From NCBI RefSeq assembly GCF_030817415.1, contig NZ_JAUSZI010000002.1:6262001-6326000 (forward strand): 64,000 nt of DNA. The letters run 5' to 3'. The DNA comes from Streptomyces umbrinus (lineage in GTDB: Bacteria; Actinomycetota; Actinomycetes; Streptomycetales; Streptomycetaceae). Shown one piece after another: positions 50,169 to 58,867 of the stretch. Under the pieces are notes generated by a model. That model did no database searches and was not told where the DNA came from. It saw only the letters and a list, made by a program, of their open reading frames with translations. Position 1 is the first letter of the stretch. Each line of letters begins with the position of its first letter. The translations under genes were made by a program, and so were the position numbers.

Positions 50169-51026
50169 ATGACCGAGCCGGGAATGGCACGGAGACGGCC
50201 GGGCGATCGACGGCCGGGGGAGCGACACCCGGGCGGGCGGGGGATGCCCGCTTCGGGTGGCCGGTTCCTGGCCGCCACCCACGGGAGCCTCGCCCGGGGC
50301 GCGTCCGCGCCGCTGCCCGGCACCCTCTTCGCCCTCGCGCTGACCGGCGGAATGACGCTGGGGCCGGGGGACGGGCGCGAGGTCCTGTTCGGCCGCAACC
50401 GGCCCGAGGTACACGTCTGCTTCGGCGAGGACGACCCCCAGCTCAGCCGCCACCAGGGCACGCTCACCCACCGGGACGGCCGCTGGTGGGTGAGCAACGC
50501 CGGGCGCCTGCCGATCCGGTGCGCCGGGGCCCGCCTGCTGTTCCGGGGCGAGGAGCCACTGCCGCTCGACACCGGCTACACCCCGCTGTTCGTCGGCGGT
50601 TCACGGGGCCGCGAGCACCTGCTGGAGGTCTTCGTCACCGGCCCCGAGGGCGAGCGGCCGCGACCGCGGCACGGGGACGTCACCAGCCCGCCCCGGGTGT
50701 GGGTCCTGACCGAGCAGGAGAAGCTCGCCCTCGTCGTCCTGGGCCGGCGGTACCTGCTGCACGAGCCCCGTCCACAGCCCCTGACCTGGAGACAGACCGC
50801 CGCCGAACTCGCCGAGTCGCAGCCGCACGCGGGCTGGACGGACAAACGCGTCGAACACCTGGTCAACGGCGTACGCACCCGCCTTTCCCGCGACGGCGTC
50901 CCCTGGCTGACCCGCGAGGAACTCGGCGAGCCCCTCGGTAACGCCCTCAACGACAACCTGATCCGGGCACTGCTGTCGTCGACCACGCTCGTGCCCATGG
51001 ATCTGGCGTTGATCGACGCCGCCTAA
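50169..51026 (+). CDS. FHA-like domain protein paired with the Ser/Thr kinase
   Basis: A 285-residue protein. After a disordered Arg/Gly/Pro-rich start, an FHA-like fold is seen at about 55-155: EVLFGRNRPEVHVCFGEDDP, then QLSRHQGTLTHRDGRWWVSN, with the GRN, SRHQ and N residues that bind phosphothreonine. The C-terminal half (about 175-285) is helical, with EKLALVVLGRRYLLHEPRPQ and WTDKRVEHLVNGVRTRLSRD, and may form a wHTH-like domain. It follows the kinase by two bases, so it is its likely substrate or reader. Target unknown. Confidence 0.82.
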   Translation: MTEPGMARRRPGDRRPGERHPGGRGMPASGGRFLAATHGSLARGASAPLPGTLFALALTGGMTLGPGDGREVLFGRNRPEVHVCFGEDDPQLSRHQGTLTHRDGRWWVSNAGRLPIRCAGARLLFRGEEPLPLDTGYTPLFVGGSRGREHLLEVFVTGPEGERPRPRHGDVTSPPRVWVLTEQEKLALVVLGRRYLLHEPRPQPLTWRQTAAELAESQPHAGWTDKRVEHLVNGVRTRLSRDGVPWLTREELGEPLGNALNDNLIRALLSSTTLVPMDLALIDAA

Positions 51027-51117
51027 TGGGACCTGCCGGGTCGGAGAGACTCGGTGCCGTAGCCGCCAGCAGGTGAGCACTTTCGCCGCCGGAAGCAGTC
51101 GAGTTCTGGTGTCAGAC

Positions 51118-51262
51118 CGTGCCCCTGCTGGTCGGCCGGGAGGCCAGACCGCTGATGGGGTGGCGTGCCCGCCGGGCAGTGGGGCGTGAGCACTGGATCC
51201 ATTAGGCCGCGCGCCGCCTTCCGCGGGCTGCAGGAAGCGAAGTGCCGTGCAAGGAGGGAAAG
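51118..51262 (+). ncRNA. Possible IS110 bridge RNA region
   Basis: In IS110-group elements, the non-coding stretch before the recombinase gene encodes a two-loop RNA that specifies target and donor DNA. This stretch is 145 nt, lacks an ORF and contains paired segments (GGTCGGCC/GGCCAGACC; CGCGCCGCC/GGGCTGCAGG region). Loop assignments cannot be made without knowing the exact ends. The call is by family analogy. Confidence 0.4.
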
Positions 51263-52489
51263 TTGCTGCTGATCGGCGATGACTGGGCCGAAGACCATCA
51301 TGACATCGAGGTCCAGGACGAGGCAGGCCGGAAACTCGCTGCGGCGAGGCTGCCGGAGGGCGTGCAGGGGATCGCGAAGCTGCACGAGCTCCTCGCGAAG
51401 CACGGTGGCAGGGACCTGGATCCGGCTGCGGTGGTGATGGGGATTGAGACTGACCGGGGCTCGTGGGTGCAGACCCTGATCGCCTCCGGCTACCAGGTCT
51501 ACGCCATCAACCCGAGGCAGGTCGCCCGGTTCAAGGAGCGGTACGGCACGTCCGGCGCGAAGAGTGACAAGGGCGACGCGCACGCGCTCGCGGACATGGT
51601 CCGTATCGACCGGGACCAACTGCGGCCCGTCGCCGGCGACAGTGAGCAGGCCCAGGCCGTCAAGGTCGTCGCCCGTGCCCACCAGACCATGATCTGGGAA
51701 CGTACCCGCACTTTCCAGCGTCTGCGCAGCACGCTGCGGGAGTACTTCCCCGCCGCCCTGTCCGCTTACGCAGACCTGGAGCTGACCAGCACGGACGCCC
51801 TGGAACTGCTGATCAAGGCGCCCACCCCCGCAGTCGGGGCGAAGCTGACGCGCACCCAGATCACCGCGGTCCTGGCCCGTCACCGCCGCCGCCACCGCGA
51901 CGCGAAGGCCGCGACCATTCAGACCGCCCTGCGCGAGCCGCAGCTGGGCCTGCCCGAGCCCGTCACGGCCGCCTACGCGGCCACCGCCACCGCCCACGCA
52001 CGGCTGATCATCGCGCTGAATGAGCAGATAGCCGCGCTGGAAGTACAGGTGAAGGCCCATTTTCTGGCGCACCCGGATGCTGAGATCTACCTCTCGATGC
52101 CCGGCATCGCAGAGATCACCGGCGCCCGGGTGCTCGCCGAGTTCGGAGACGACCCCAGCCGCTACGCGTCCGCGAAGGCCCGCAAGAACTACGCCGGCAC
52201 CAGCCCCGTCACCCGGGCCTCCGGCAAGAGCCGCACCGTCCAGGCCCGTTACGTCCGCAACAACCGCCTCGCCGACGCCCTCCAGCGCCAGGCATTCGCA
52301 GCCCTGCGCGCCTCACCCGGCGCCCGCCACTACTACGACAAGCAACGCGCCCGCGAAACGGGTTACAACCCGGCCCTCCGCCAGGTCGGCAACCGCCTCG
52401 TCGGCATCCTCCACGGCTGCCTCAAAACCCGCACCCACTACGACGAAGCGACCGCCTGGTCACACCACACCCACACCCATGCCGCTTGA
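51263..52489 (+). CDS. IS110-family transposase (DEDD recombinase)
   Basis: A 408-residue recombinase. The N-terminal DEDD_Tnp_IS110 domain has Asp in LLIGDDWAEDHHDIEV (about 7), Glu in MGIETDRGSW, and Asp pair in TSGAKSDKGDAHALADM. The C-terminal Transposase_20 domain holds SMPGIAEITGARVLAEFGDD and KARKNYAGTSPVTRASGKSR, including the catalytic Ser region of this family. A TTG at 51263 with GGAGG six bases upstream is preferred; a GTG at 51242 would add seven residues. All catalytic residues are present, so it is probably functional. Confidence 0.92.
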   Translation: MLLIGDDWAEDHHDIEVQDEAGRKLAAARLPEGVQGIAKLHELLAKHGGRDLDPAAVVMGIETDRGSWVQTLIASGYQVYAINPRQVARFKERYGTSGAKSDKGDAHALADMVRIDRDQLRPVAGDSEQAQAVKVVARAHQTMIWERTRTFQRLRSTLREYFPAALSAYADLELTSTDALELLIKAPTPAVGAKLTRTQITAVLARHRRRHRDAKAATIQTALREPQLGLPEPVTAAYAATATAHARLIIALNEQIAALEVQVKAHFLAHPDAEIYLSMPGIAEITGARVLAEFGDDPSRYASAKARKNYAGTSPVTRASGKSRTVQARYVRNNRLADALQRQAFAALRASPGARHYYDKQRARETGYNPALRQVGNRLVGILHGCLKTRTHYDEATAWSHHTHTHAA

Positions 52490-52643
52490 CCTCAAACGAC
52501 ATGGGGTGTCTGACACGCGCTCCCGGTGTCTCGTGGCAGATGTCATCTCCGCGCGGGGCGTCGGGTGGGCAACCAGGTGTCGATGGCGGCCGCCAGTTCG
52601 TCGCGGTCGGTGAAGACGTGTCCGTTCATACCGACGGCCCGGT

Positions 52644-52912
52644 GATGGCTCTGTCCTTGCAGGCCATCCACGTACTGGGCGAGGGCCCGAGCACGGCCAC
52701 GCTCATGGTCCCCGGCGGTCAGCCGCGGGCCGCCGAGGGAGCCCTCACCGGCCCTCTCACCCTCGCGTCCCTGCGCTTCGGCACCGCCGTCATGGGCTGC
52801 TGCGGCCTGAGCGCGGCCGACGGCCTGACCGCCTACGACCTCGACGACGCGGGCGCCCGCCGACGAGATCACCGCGCTCGAAGGCACCGGAATCGTCGTC
52901 AAGACCGTCTGA
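52644..52912 (+). pseudogene. DeoR/GlpR-family regulator, degenerate fragment
   Basis: Frame one encodes ALTGPLTLASLRFGTAVMGC then CGLSAADGLTAYDLDDAGA, the sensor-domain segment of DeoR regulators (FxGxxGxxxxxGLTxxxxxDA). One base later another frame continues APADEITALEGTGIVVKTV to a stop at 52912, which matches the extreme C-terminus of the family. Roughly 40 residues between them, and the entire HTH half, are missing. It is thus a truncated and internally deleted relic next to the IS110 element. Confidence 0.65.
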
Positions 52913-52937
52913 CAGGACGTAACCGGCACCTCGACGT

Positions 52938-54524
52938 CTACCGCGAACCGGGCCGCGAAGTCGGGGAGTTCAGACTGCTGCTGCGGCTGCTCCGTGTGCT
53001 GGAGGGCTGGAGGAGCTGGTCGACGGGTGCGTAGTCGTCGGTGAGCGGTTGGGCATCGCCGATCCAGGAGGTGAGGTCGTCGCCGGTGGAGGTCTTCCAG
53101 CCGGTCTGCCGGGAGTTCAGCGCTTCCTGGGCCGCGCGCAGGTCGACCGGCCGGTCGGAGGCGAGCACCACCAGATTGCCACCCTCGGGGGCGGCGGTCG
53201 GGGCGAGGCCGATATCGGCGGGTTCGCCGACCACGGCCACATGCTCGAAGGTCTCGCTGAGGGTGGCCACTTCGGCACGTGCGAAGTCCATACCGCCGTG
53301 GTCGATGAGGTTGGCGACGTACAGGCCGTCCTCGTCGAGCACCCGCCGTACGTCCGTCATCGCCTCCACCGTGGTGAGGTGCCACGGCACGCTGACGCCC
53401 CCGAAGGCGTCGCCGACGACGAGGTCACGACTGCCGGCGTCCAGCCGCCGCAGGCCGAGCCTGCCGTCCTCGGCGCGTACGTCGATACCGGCGCCCGGTC
53501 CCAGACCGAGTTGCTCGCGGTTGATGCGTACGACCCCGCTGTCGATCTCGGACACAAGGCTGCGCGTCCCGGGCCGGGTGGCCGCGAGGTAACGGGGAAA
53601 GGTGAGCCCGCCGCCGCCCAGGTGGTGGGCGACCAGTGGCTCGCCTTCGGGAAAGGCGGCATCGACCACCGACGCGATGGCGCGCACGTACGCGAACTCC
53701 AGGAAGGTCGGGTCGTCCATGTCGACGTAGGAGTGCCGCAAGCCGTCCAGAACGAGTGTCCGGCCGCTGTCCCGGTCGGGGTCCGCGACGACCCGGGCGC
53801 AGTGGTACTTGGTCTCCGTGTCGCAGGCACCGGGCGCGACCGTGGTGGCGAGGCCGCCGGCGACGACCACGAGTGTGAGGGCAGGGGTGCCGCTCCACCC
53901 GCGCGTTCGCCACTCGACCAGCGCCGCGCCGGCCACCAGCAGTGTTCCGAGGCCGATCAGGATGCCGCTGACCGACAACCGCGACACGAGGACGAAGCCG
54001 GTGAGGACGGTGCCGAAAATGGCGCCGACGGTACCGACGCCGGACAGCCGGCCGACCACCGTTCCGGTCTCGGCGAGGCTGGTGAGACGTAACTTCGTCA
54101 CGATCGGCGTCACCGCGGAAAGCAGCGCGCCCGGCACAAGTATGGTCAGCGCCGCGATCAGCAGGAGCAGCGCCGGTGCCCACTCCGCGGAGGTGCGCAG
54201 CACGGCGGGGGTGAGCGCAACGACCGCTCCCGACACCCCGAGCGAGGGACCTATGAGCCGACGCGGATCGACCTGGTCGGCGATGAGCCCACCGAGCCAC
54301 GAGCCGAGGGCGATCGCCGTGAGGGCGATGCCGATCACCATCGTGCTGGTCTCAAGGGTGAGGCCCAGGTAGGGAGCCAGCAGCCGCAGGGCGACGATCT
54401 CCACCACAAGAACCGCGGCCGAGGACCCGAACACAAGCGCGGCAGCGGCCCGGGGACCCAGACCCTGACTACGAGACGGGCCCTCGGCAACAGACGAGGA
54501 CGACGATCCGGTCACGGACGACAT
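52938..54524 (-). CDS. Membrane-bound spermidine synthase-like protein
   Basis: A 528-residue fusion of an N-terminal membrane part and a C-terminal SpeE-like methyltransferase-fold domain. About eight helices (ALVFGSSAAVLVVEIVALRL, TSTMVIGIALTAIALGSWLG, WAPALLLLIAALTILVPGAL, VGTVGAIFGTVLTGFVLVSR and others) span residues 25-255. The soluble part has LVAHHLGGGGLTFPRYLAAT, SEIDSGVVRINREQLGL and DLVVGDAFGGVSVPWHLTT, the nucleotide and product motifs of the spermidine-synthase superfamily. These fused proteins are widespread in Streptomyces, with unclear substrate. The ATG at 54524 gives the standard N-terminus. Confidence 0.87.
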   Translation of the reverse strand: MSSVTGSSSSSVAEGPSRSQGLGPRAAAALVFGSSAAVLVVEIVALRLLAPYLGLTLETSTMVIGIALTAIALGSWLGGLIADQVDPRRLIGPSLGVSGAVVALTPAVLRTSAEWAPALLLLIAALTILVPGALLSAVTPIVTKLRLTSLAETGTVVGRLSGVGTVGAIFGTVLTGFVLVSRLSVSGILIGLGTLLVAGAALVEWRTRGWSGTPALTLVVVAGGLATTVAPGACDTETKYHCARVVADPDRDSGRTLVLDGLRHSYVDMDDPTFLEFAYVRAIASVVDAAFPEGEPLVAHHLGGGGLTFPRYLAATRPGTRSLVSEIDSGVVRINREQLGLGPGAGIDVRAEDGRLGLRRLDAGSRDLVVGDAFGGVSVPWHLTTVEAMTDVRRVLDEDGLYVANLIDHGGMDFARAEVATLSETFEHVAVVGEPADIGLAPTAAPEGGNLVVLASDRPVDLRAAQEALNSRQTGWKTSTGDDLTSWIGDAQPLTDDYAPVDQLLQPSSTRSSRSSSLNSPTSRPGSR

Positions 54525-54580
54525 CCTCGCACGCGACTCGTCGACCGAACGGCACGGTGGAACGGCAGGAGGAAGCTGCG

Positions 54581-55774
54581 ATGATCGTGGGAGTCGGATC
54601 ACGGGGGTGGGACCACATGACGAACCAGCCGGTGTTCGTCCTGGGCGAGGAACTGCAGGCCCTGGAGCGGGCCGGGTTCGAGACCGAGGCGGAGTTCCAG
54701 GAACTGCTCGCGCGTCATCCTCGGGTGCTGGACTTCGGCTCGCTGGCCGATGGCCGGCCGCTGCGGCTGGTGCTGGTGGCCCGGGAGATGGGGGTGCCGA
54801 CGAGCACGGAGAGCGCCCCGGCGTACTGGCTGGACCATCTCTTCGTCGACGCCGACGGCGTGCCGACCCTGGTGGAGGTCAAGCGGGCCACGGACACCCG
54901 GATCCGGCGCGAGGTCGTCGGCCAGATGCTGGACTACGCGGCGAACGCCGCACGTTACTGGCCGGCCGCGCTGCTGCGGCGTTCCTTCGAGGACACCTGT
55001 GTCAAGGACGGCCGATCGCTGGAGGAGGCGTACGGGGAACTCCTCGGCGACCAGGGCGACCAGGACGACCGGTCCGCGGAGGAGTTCTGGACGACGGTCG
55101 AAGAGCGGTTGGCCGCCGGGCAGATGCGGCTGCTGTTCGTCGCCGACCAGATTCCGCTGGAGCTGCGCGCGATCGTCGAGTTCCTGAACCGTCAGCTGCG
55201 GCAGACCGATGTGTACGCGGTCGAGTTGACCCAGTACCGCGGCGGCGGGGACCTCCGCGTCCTCGTCCCCCGCGTGCACGGGGAGGTCGCCACCGCGGCG
55301 AAGTCCCCCTCGGGCCACCGCGCTGCGCAGCGGACCACCCGGGCCGACATGGACGCGGCGATCGCGTCTCGCCCCGACCCGGACGTACGGCGGACCGCGA
55401 CCGCCCTGCTCGATCACGCGGCGGCCGAGGGGCGGCTGGAGTGCGGGACGGCCAAGTACCGGAGCATGCGCGTCTACTACCGCGCCTCCGGACGGGACGT
55501 ACCGATCGCGACGCTCTCCCTGCGCGACGACCCGACGAAGGACGACCTCTCCTTCGCCTTCGGCTCGATCACCTATCACCTCGGCAGCGAGCGGGCAGCG
55601 GCGTTCGCGGCTTCCCTGCCGACCCTCCCCGGCCTGGCGGAGAAGCTGGAGGCTCTGCCGGCGAAGGGCTACAACGGCTGGCCGTCCGTCTCCCTGACTG
55701 CCCTCGCCTCCGAGCCCACTGCTGTGGAGGGGATTCTGTCGGCGATTCAGCAGCTCGTCGGCGATCAGGAGTAA
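54581..55774 (+). CDS. PD-(D/E)XK nuclease-like protein
   Basis: A 397-residue protein. The N-terminal domain (about 20-175) has a DUF91/NucS-like nuclease core: WLDHLFVDADGVPTLVEVKR, where Asp, Glu99 and Lys101 of E-V-K form the PD-(D/E)XK site, followed by the helix REVVGQMLDYAANAARYWPA. The C-terminal half (about 250-390) has YRSMRVYYRASGRDVPIATL and a small DNA-binding-like fold, LSFAFGSITYHLGSERAAAF. Such proteins act in DNA repair or restriction; the specific substrate is unknown. AGGAGGAA lies six bases before the ATG at 54581. It is divergent from the spermidine-synthase-like gene. Confidence 0.8.
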   Translation: MIVGVGSRGWDHMTNQPVFVLGEELQALERAGFETEAEFQELLARHPRVLDFGSLADGRPLRLVLVAREMGVPTSTESAPAYWLDHLFVDADGVPTLVEVKRATDTRIRREVVGQMLDYAANAARYWPAALLRRSFEDTCVKDGRSLEEAYGELLGDQGDQDDRSAEEFWTTVEERLAAGQMRLLFVADQIPLELRAIVEFLNRQLRQTDVYAVELTQYRGGGDLRVLVPRVHGEVATAAKSPSGHRAAQRTTRADMDAAIASRPDPDVRRTATALLDHAAAEGRLECGTAKYRSMRVYYRASGRDVPIATLSLRDDPTKDDLSFAFGSITYHLGSERAAAFAASLPTLPGLAEKLEALPAKGYNGWPSVSLTALASEPTAVEGILSAIQQLVGDQE

Positions 55775-55787
55775 TTGGGCTGGACCA

Positions 55788-55870
55788 CAAACAAGCCCCA
55801 GGTCGGCGCTTGTACGGCCGCATGGCTGCTGACCTGCGCGGATTCGTCGTGCCGATGTCGTTGCGCGGGC
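55788..55870. repeat. Decayed copy of the tRNA-Gly flanking repeat
   Basis: AAACAAGCCCCAGGTC here is joined directly to GGCGCTTGTACGGCCGCATG, then GCTGCTGACCTGCGCGGATT. At 63.4-63.55 kb the same two blocks flank the terminator loop and 45-bp tRNA-Gly fragment. The copy at 55.8 kb thus has the tRNA part precisely missing. No gene lies in the gap to 56045. Confidence 0.6.
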
Positions 55871-56044
55871 AGGACCGCACCCTGACCGCACTCGTGGGCG
55901 GCGCGGATGAGGCCGTCCGACCCGGGGGAAGGCGCCATTGCCTTCGTACGCGGCCAGCGCACGATTCCCACCGGCTCACCCTTGGCGCAACGCCTTCCCG
56001 CGCCCACGAACGGTGAGTGGCCCGGCCGCCGATGGGCGCAGTGG

Positions 56045-56965
56045 TTACTCGCCCTTCCCGCCGCTGGCCTTGCCGTTGCCGTTGCCGTTGCCGGCCCCGG
56101 TCCCGTTTTCCGCGCCGTCGGCGTCGTTGCCGGGATTCCCGTTGCCCGACGTGCCGGTGTTCCCCGCCGTGCCCGCGCCGGAGTCCGCGGCGCCCTCGCC
56201 GGGTTTGCCCGTGTCGCCTGACCTGCCCGGTGCGGCTGTCGCCCGCGCCAACTGTTCGGCGCAGTACGCGGCGACCTTGCCCTCGCCGCCCGCCGCCGCG
56301 ACGAGTTGCTGCCAGGCCGTCGAGTCGAGCGCCTTGCCGCGGTCCTTGACGTGCTCGTAGGCGCGGCAGTGCGCCTCGGTGTCCTGGGCGGTGGCCGGGC
56401 CGTCCGTCGGTCCGCCGCCGGAGGAAGCCGATGAGGTCTCACCGCTCGGCCGGGCCGGGGCGGACACCGAGGGGTGCGCGGTCTTCCGGCCGGCACCGGC
56501 GCCGTCCGTGGACGAGTCGGCCGAACCGATGGCCGCGACCGCGACACCGCCCAGGACACCGAGGCTGGCGAACACGGCGGCGAACGTTGTCTTCACAGGG
56601 CGCCCGGTTCGCCGCTCCGCGGGCAGCCGCCAGTCGTCCCGGCGCCGGGTACGCGCCCGGTGCACGTCCGTGCCACGGGTGGCCCGGAAGGCGGCCACGG
56701 CCCGCTGCTCGGCCTCGGGGGCGAGATCGGCTCCGCGCAGGAGGGTGGCCAGCGCCGTCTCCAGCGCGGTGTCGTCATGCTCGTCCCACACGTCCCACGG
56801 GGCGGACACGGCGTCGTCAGGGTGCACACATCGACGGCCCGGCACTCCGTCGCCGCTCAGCCGGTCACCCATGTCCGCTTCCGTTCCTGTCCGACATGTT
56901 CGATTCACCTGGCGTTCCGGGCCCTGCTGCCCGTCCGCCGGCCCACTGCCGCGGGCGTCGTTCAC
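56045..56965 (-). CDS. Membrane protein coupled to an ECF sigma factor
   Basis: A 306-residue protein. The cytosolic N-terminal part has an acidic helix (AVSAPWDVWDEHDDTALETA, LLRGADLAPEAEQRAVAAFR), a membrane helix (TTFAAVFASLGVLGGVAVAA, about 128-150) and an external part with two Cys (HCRAYEHVKDRG, AAYCAEQLARAT) plus a long Gly/Asn-rich tail (GNTGTSGNGNPGNDADG). The GTG at 56965 overlaps the sigma-factor stop by GTGA. The layout fits an anti-sigma-like regulator, although no zinc-binding HxxxCxxC is visible. The C-terminal repeats are low-complexity. Confidence 0.78.
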   Translation of the reverse strand: MNDARGSGPADGQQGPERQVNRTCRTGTEADMGDRLSGDGVPGRRCVHPDDAVSAPWDVWDEHDDTALETALATLLRGADLAPEAEQRAVAAFRATRGTDVHRARTRRRDDWRLPAERRTGRPVKTTFAAVFASLGVLGGVAVAAIGSADSSTDGAGAGRKTAHPSVSAPARPSGETSSASSGGGPTDGPATAQDTEAHCRAYEHVKDRGKALDSTAWQQLVAAAGGEGKVAAYCAEQLARATAAPGRSGDTGKPGEGAADSGAGTAGNTGTSGNGNPGNDADGAENGTGAGNGNGNGKASGGKGE

Positions 56966-57594
56966 TTCGACTCCCCCAGCGTCCGGGCCGCCTCATCCGT
57001 CACACCCTCTGCCGCCCGGCCCCCGACGCCCAACTGGTGGGCGAGGCGTTTCAGACCCCGGTGGGCGGCGCTGCGCACCGCTCCCGGGCGCTTGCCGAGG
57101 ACGCGCGCGGCGGCGGTACCGTCCAGGCCGACAACGACTCGCAGGAGCACGGCCTCGGCCTGGTCCTTCGGCAGCCCGCGGACCAGTTCCAGGGCCCGCT
57201 CGGTGGAGAGGGTCTCCAGTGCCTCGTCATGGGTGCTGTGCGGGCCGGGCAGGTTCAGTACGTCCTGTTCGGTCCCTCCCGACCGGGGCCGCACGCGCTG
57301 GCGGCGCAGATGGTCCAGTGCCCGGTGCCGGGCGATGGTCGCCGTCCAGCCGCGGAAACCGGCCCCGTCCCCCTTGAACCGTCCCAGGTCACGGGCGATC
57401 TCCAGCCAGGCGTCGGACGCCACGTCCTCCGCGTCCTCGCCGACGAATCCGCGCAGATAGCCGAGCAGGCCCGGCTGCACGATCCGGTACGCGACCGCGA
57501 AGGCGGTCTCGTCCCCGTCCTGGGCCCGCGCGACCGCCGCGCCCAATTCCCCGTCGTACGTCTGTACGCGGCGGGATTGCCGTGCCTGGCCCAA
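56962..57594 (-). CDS. ECF RNA polymerase sigma factor
   Basis: A sigma factor of about 210 residues. Region 2 reads ELGAAVARAQDGDETAFAVA, then LGYLRGFVGEDAEDVASDAW and FRGWTATIARHRALDHLRRQ; region 4 reads LVRGLPKDQAEAVLLRVVVG and AARVLGKRPGAVRSAAHRGL. The start is uncertain: a TTG at 57594 has GAGGA five bases upstream and is used, but the GTG at 57612 or an ATG at 57657 remain possible. The membrane partner follows with a GTGA overlap. It is a single two-gene operon. Confidence 0.9.
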   Translation of the reverse strand: MGQARQSRRVQTYDGELGAAVARAQDGDETAFAVAYRIVQPGLLGYLRGFVGEDAEDVASDAWLEIARDLGRFKGDGAGFRGWTATIARHRALDHLRRQRVRPRSGGTEQDVLNLPGPHSTHDEALETLSTERALELVRGLPKDQAEAVLLRVVVGLDGTAAARVLGKRPGAVRSAAHRGLKRLAHQLGVGGRAAEGVTDEAARTLGESK

Positions 57595-57612
57595 GACTGT
57601 CCTCGTTCGCAC

Positions 57613-58372
57613 CTGGTTCAAAGCGATTCCGTTCCGTCCGACGAGCCCCGTTGGCATCGACGGCCCCATAGGGACCAGCGCGCGTTCTCACGGAAGTGTC
57701 ACAACGCATCACGCGTCCCTCACGTGGTCGTCGGAGCTCCTGTCGCATGGGCGGCGAAGCCGCGAGGGCTGTCGCCGGCGCCAAGGGAACTGCGACGTAA
57801 GGACGGTGAGCCGATTCGTACGCCGATCCGTACGCCGGGCCGGACGGCGGGCCGGACGGCGTTGCGGCTCAGCGGCGCCCGGCGAATCCGGTGTTTCGGA
57901 CACCTGTTGGCAACCCGTGCCGTCCCGGCCGGGTGACGTATCGCGCCGGCCGTGCGCTGTGTGAGTACCGAGTCCGCACCGGACCGCCCGACGCTGATCG
58001 GTGATCGGTGATCGGCGATCGGCAGGCTGGACGTCGGTGCCAAGACCACTCCCGGAACTCTCTCCGCGCCGCTCTCGACTCCCCCCCCCGGAGGCGACAT
58101 GGAGAGGGGCGAGGGCGGCCGGACCCCGACCACTGCGTCGGGTCCGGCCGCCCCACACGCCGTTCGGACCGACGGCGGACGATCACCTCACCCGCGTACG
58201 CCCCGAAGCCGCGCAGCGAGGTCGGCAGGTGATCCGTCACCTGGTTCTGCGGGGTTCCCACAACTGGCGCAGAGCCGCCTCCCACCTCGCCGTACGACGG
58301 CCGGGGGGCTTCCGGAACGCGGCGTGCGCCGGGCGGAGTGATGCTCCGGCGTCCCCGTGCGCTCCATCTGTG
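57613..58372. other. Large gene-free gap with a possible relic
   Basis: No supported gene exists over about 750 bp. The minus strand at about 58180-58255 reads TDHLPTSLRGFGAYAGEVIV, protein-like but without start or continuation, so perhaps a relic. Four tandem TGATCGG-type 8-bp repeats lie at 57994-58021. The sigma-factor promoter region (GTGACACTTCCGTGAG...) is near 57675-57705. Confidence 0.4.
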
Positions 58373-58867
58373 ATGAGCCTCTACTTTCCTTTGCGAGCGG
58401 TGCCGCCCCCGGCACTGCGCAACAGCGCGACCTGGCTGGAACGGAGGTTCGGGGACGCCTCGGACACCGTCCGGCACCGCGTCGACCGGCACCGCGAGGA
58501 TGTGCTGGACAAGCGATATCTGGACCAGGAACTCCTCTACGCCGGCGATCCCCCGCACCGCGCGGAGCATCGACCCCAGGCCCAGGTGGTGCTCGGCGGT
58601 CGGCCGGTGTTCCACCCCGATCGGTACAAGCCGCCGTTCCTGGTGCTGACGGCGGGCCAGGCGCAGCGGGTGGCCAGGTTCCTGACGATGGCCGACTTCG
58701 ACGCGCTGTGGGTCTTCGCCCGCGACGAACTGCTGCCGCGCTACGGCGGCGTCACCGCAGAGCCCGACACGCGGGGCGTTTTCGCGGCGGCGCATCGGGA
58801 GCTGACGGAGTTCTACACGCAGACGGCCGCGCGCGGAGACGCGGTGGTGAAGTGGCTGCCGGCCTGA
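58373..58867 (+). CDS. DUF1877-family protein
   Basis: A 164-residue single-domain protein. DUF1877 features are the Leu/Arg-rich start (SLYFPLRAVPPPALRNSATW), the central VFHPDRYKPPFLVLTAGQAQ, and the C-terminal FLTMADFDALWVFARDELL and ELTEFYTQTAARGDAVVK. The family (Escherichia coli YfbM) is widespread and of unknown role. The ATG at 58373 was selected because the domain begins there; a GTG one codon upstream is equally possible. It has no evident operon partners. Confidence 0.82.
   Translation: MSLYFPLRAVPPPALRNSATWLERRFGDASDTVRHRVDRHREDVLDKRYLDQELLYAGDPPHRAEHRPQAQVVLGGRPVFHPDRYKPPFLVLTAGQAQRVARFLTMADFDALWVFARDELLPRYGGVTAEPDTRGVFAAAHRELTEFYTQTAARGDAVVKWLPA

Larger units (their letters stand above)
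51109..52516 (+). mobile_element. IS110-family insertion sequence
   Basis: The element carries one transposase gene. A short imperfect inverted repeat GTGTCAGAC (51109-51117) and GTCTGACAC (52508-52516) gives approximate limits of 1.4 kb. IS110 members lack classical terminal repeats, so the true ends may differ by several bases. The 145-bp non-coding segment upstream of the gene is where IS110-group elements encode their bridge RNA; a GGTCGGCC-type stem with a GGCCAGACC partner lies at about 51138-51160. The element sits between the FHA gene and a DeoR relic. Confidence 0.7.

Noticed and set aside
47936..50572. Minus-strand 878-residue ORF across the kinase and FHA genes
   Set aside because: It is a high-GC shadow with low-complexity composition. 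Only its last 40 residues, over the 21-bp repeats, look remotely protein-like.
58180..58255. A minus-strand gene around LPTSLRGFGAYAGEVIV
   Set aside because: Only about 25 residues look protein-like, with no start, stop context or continuation. It is noted as a possible relic only.
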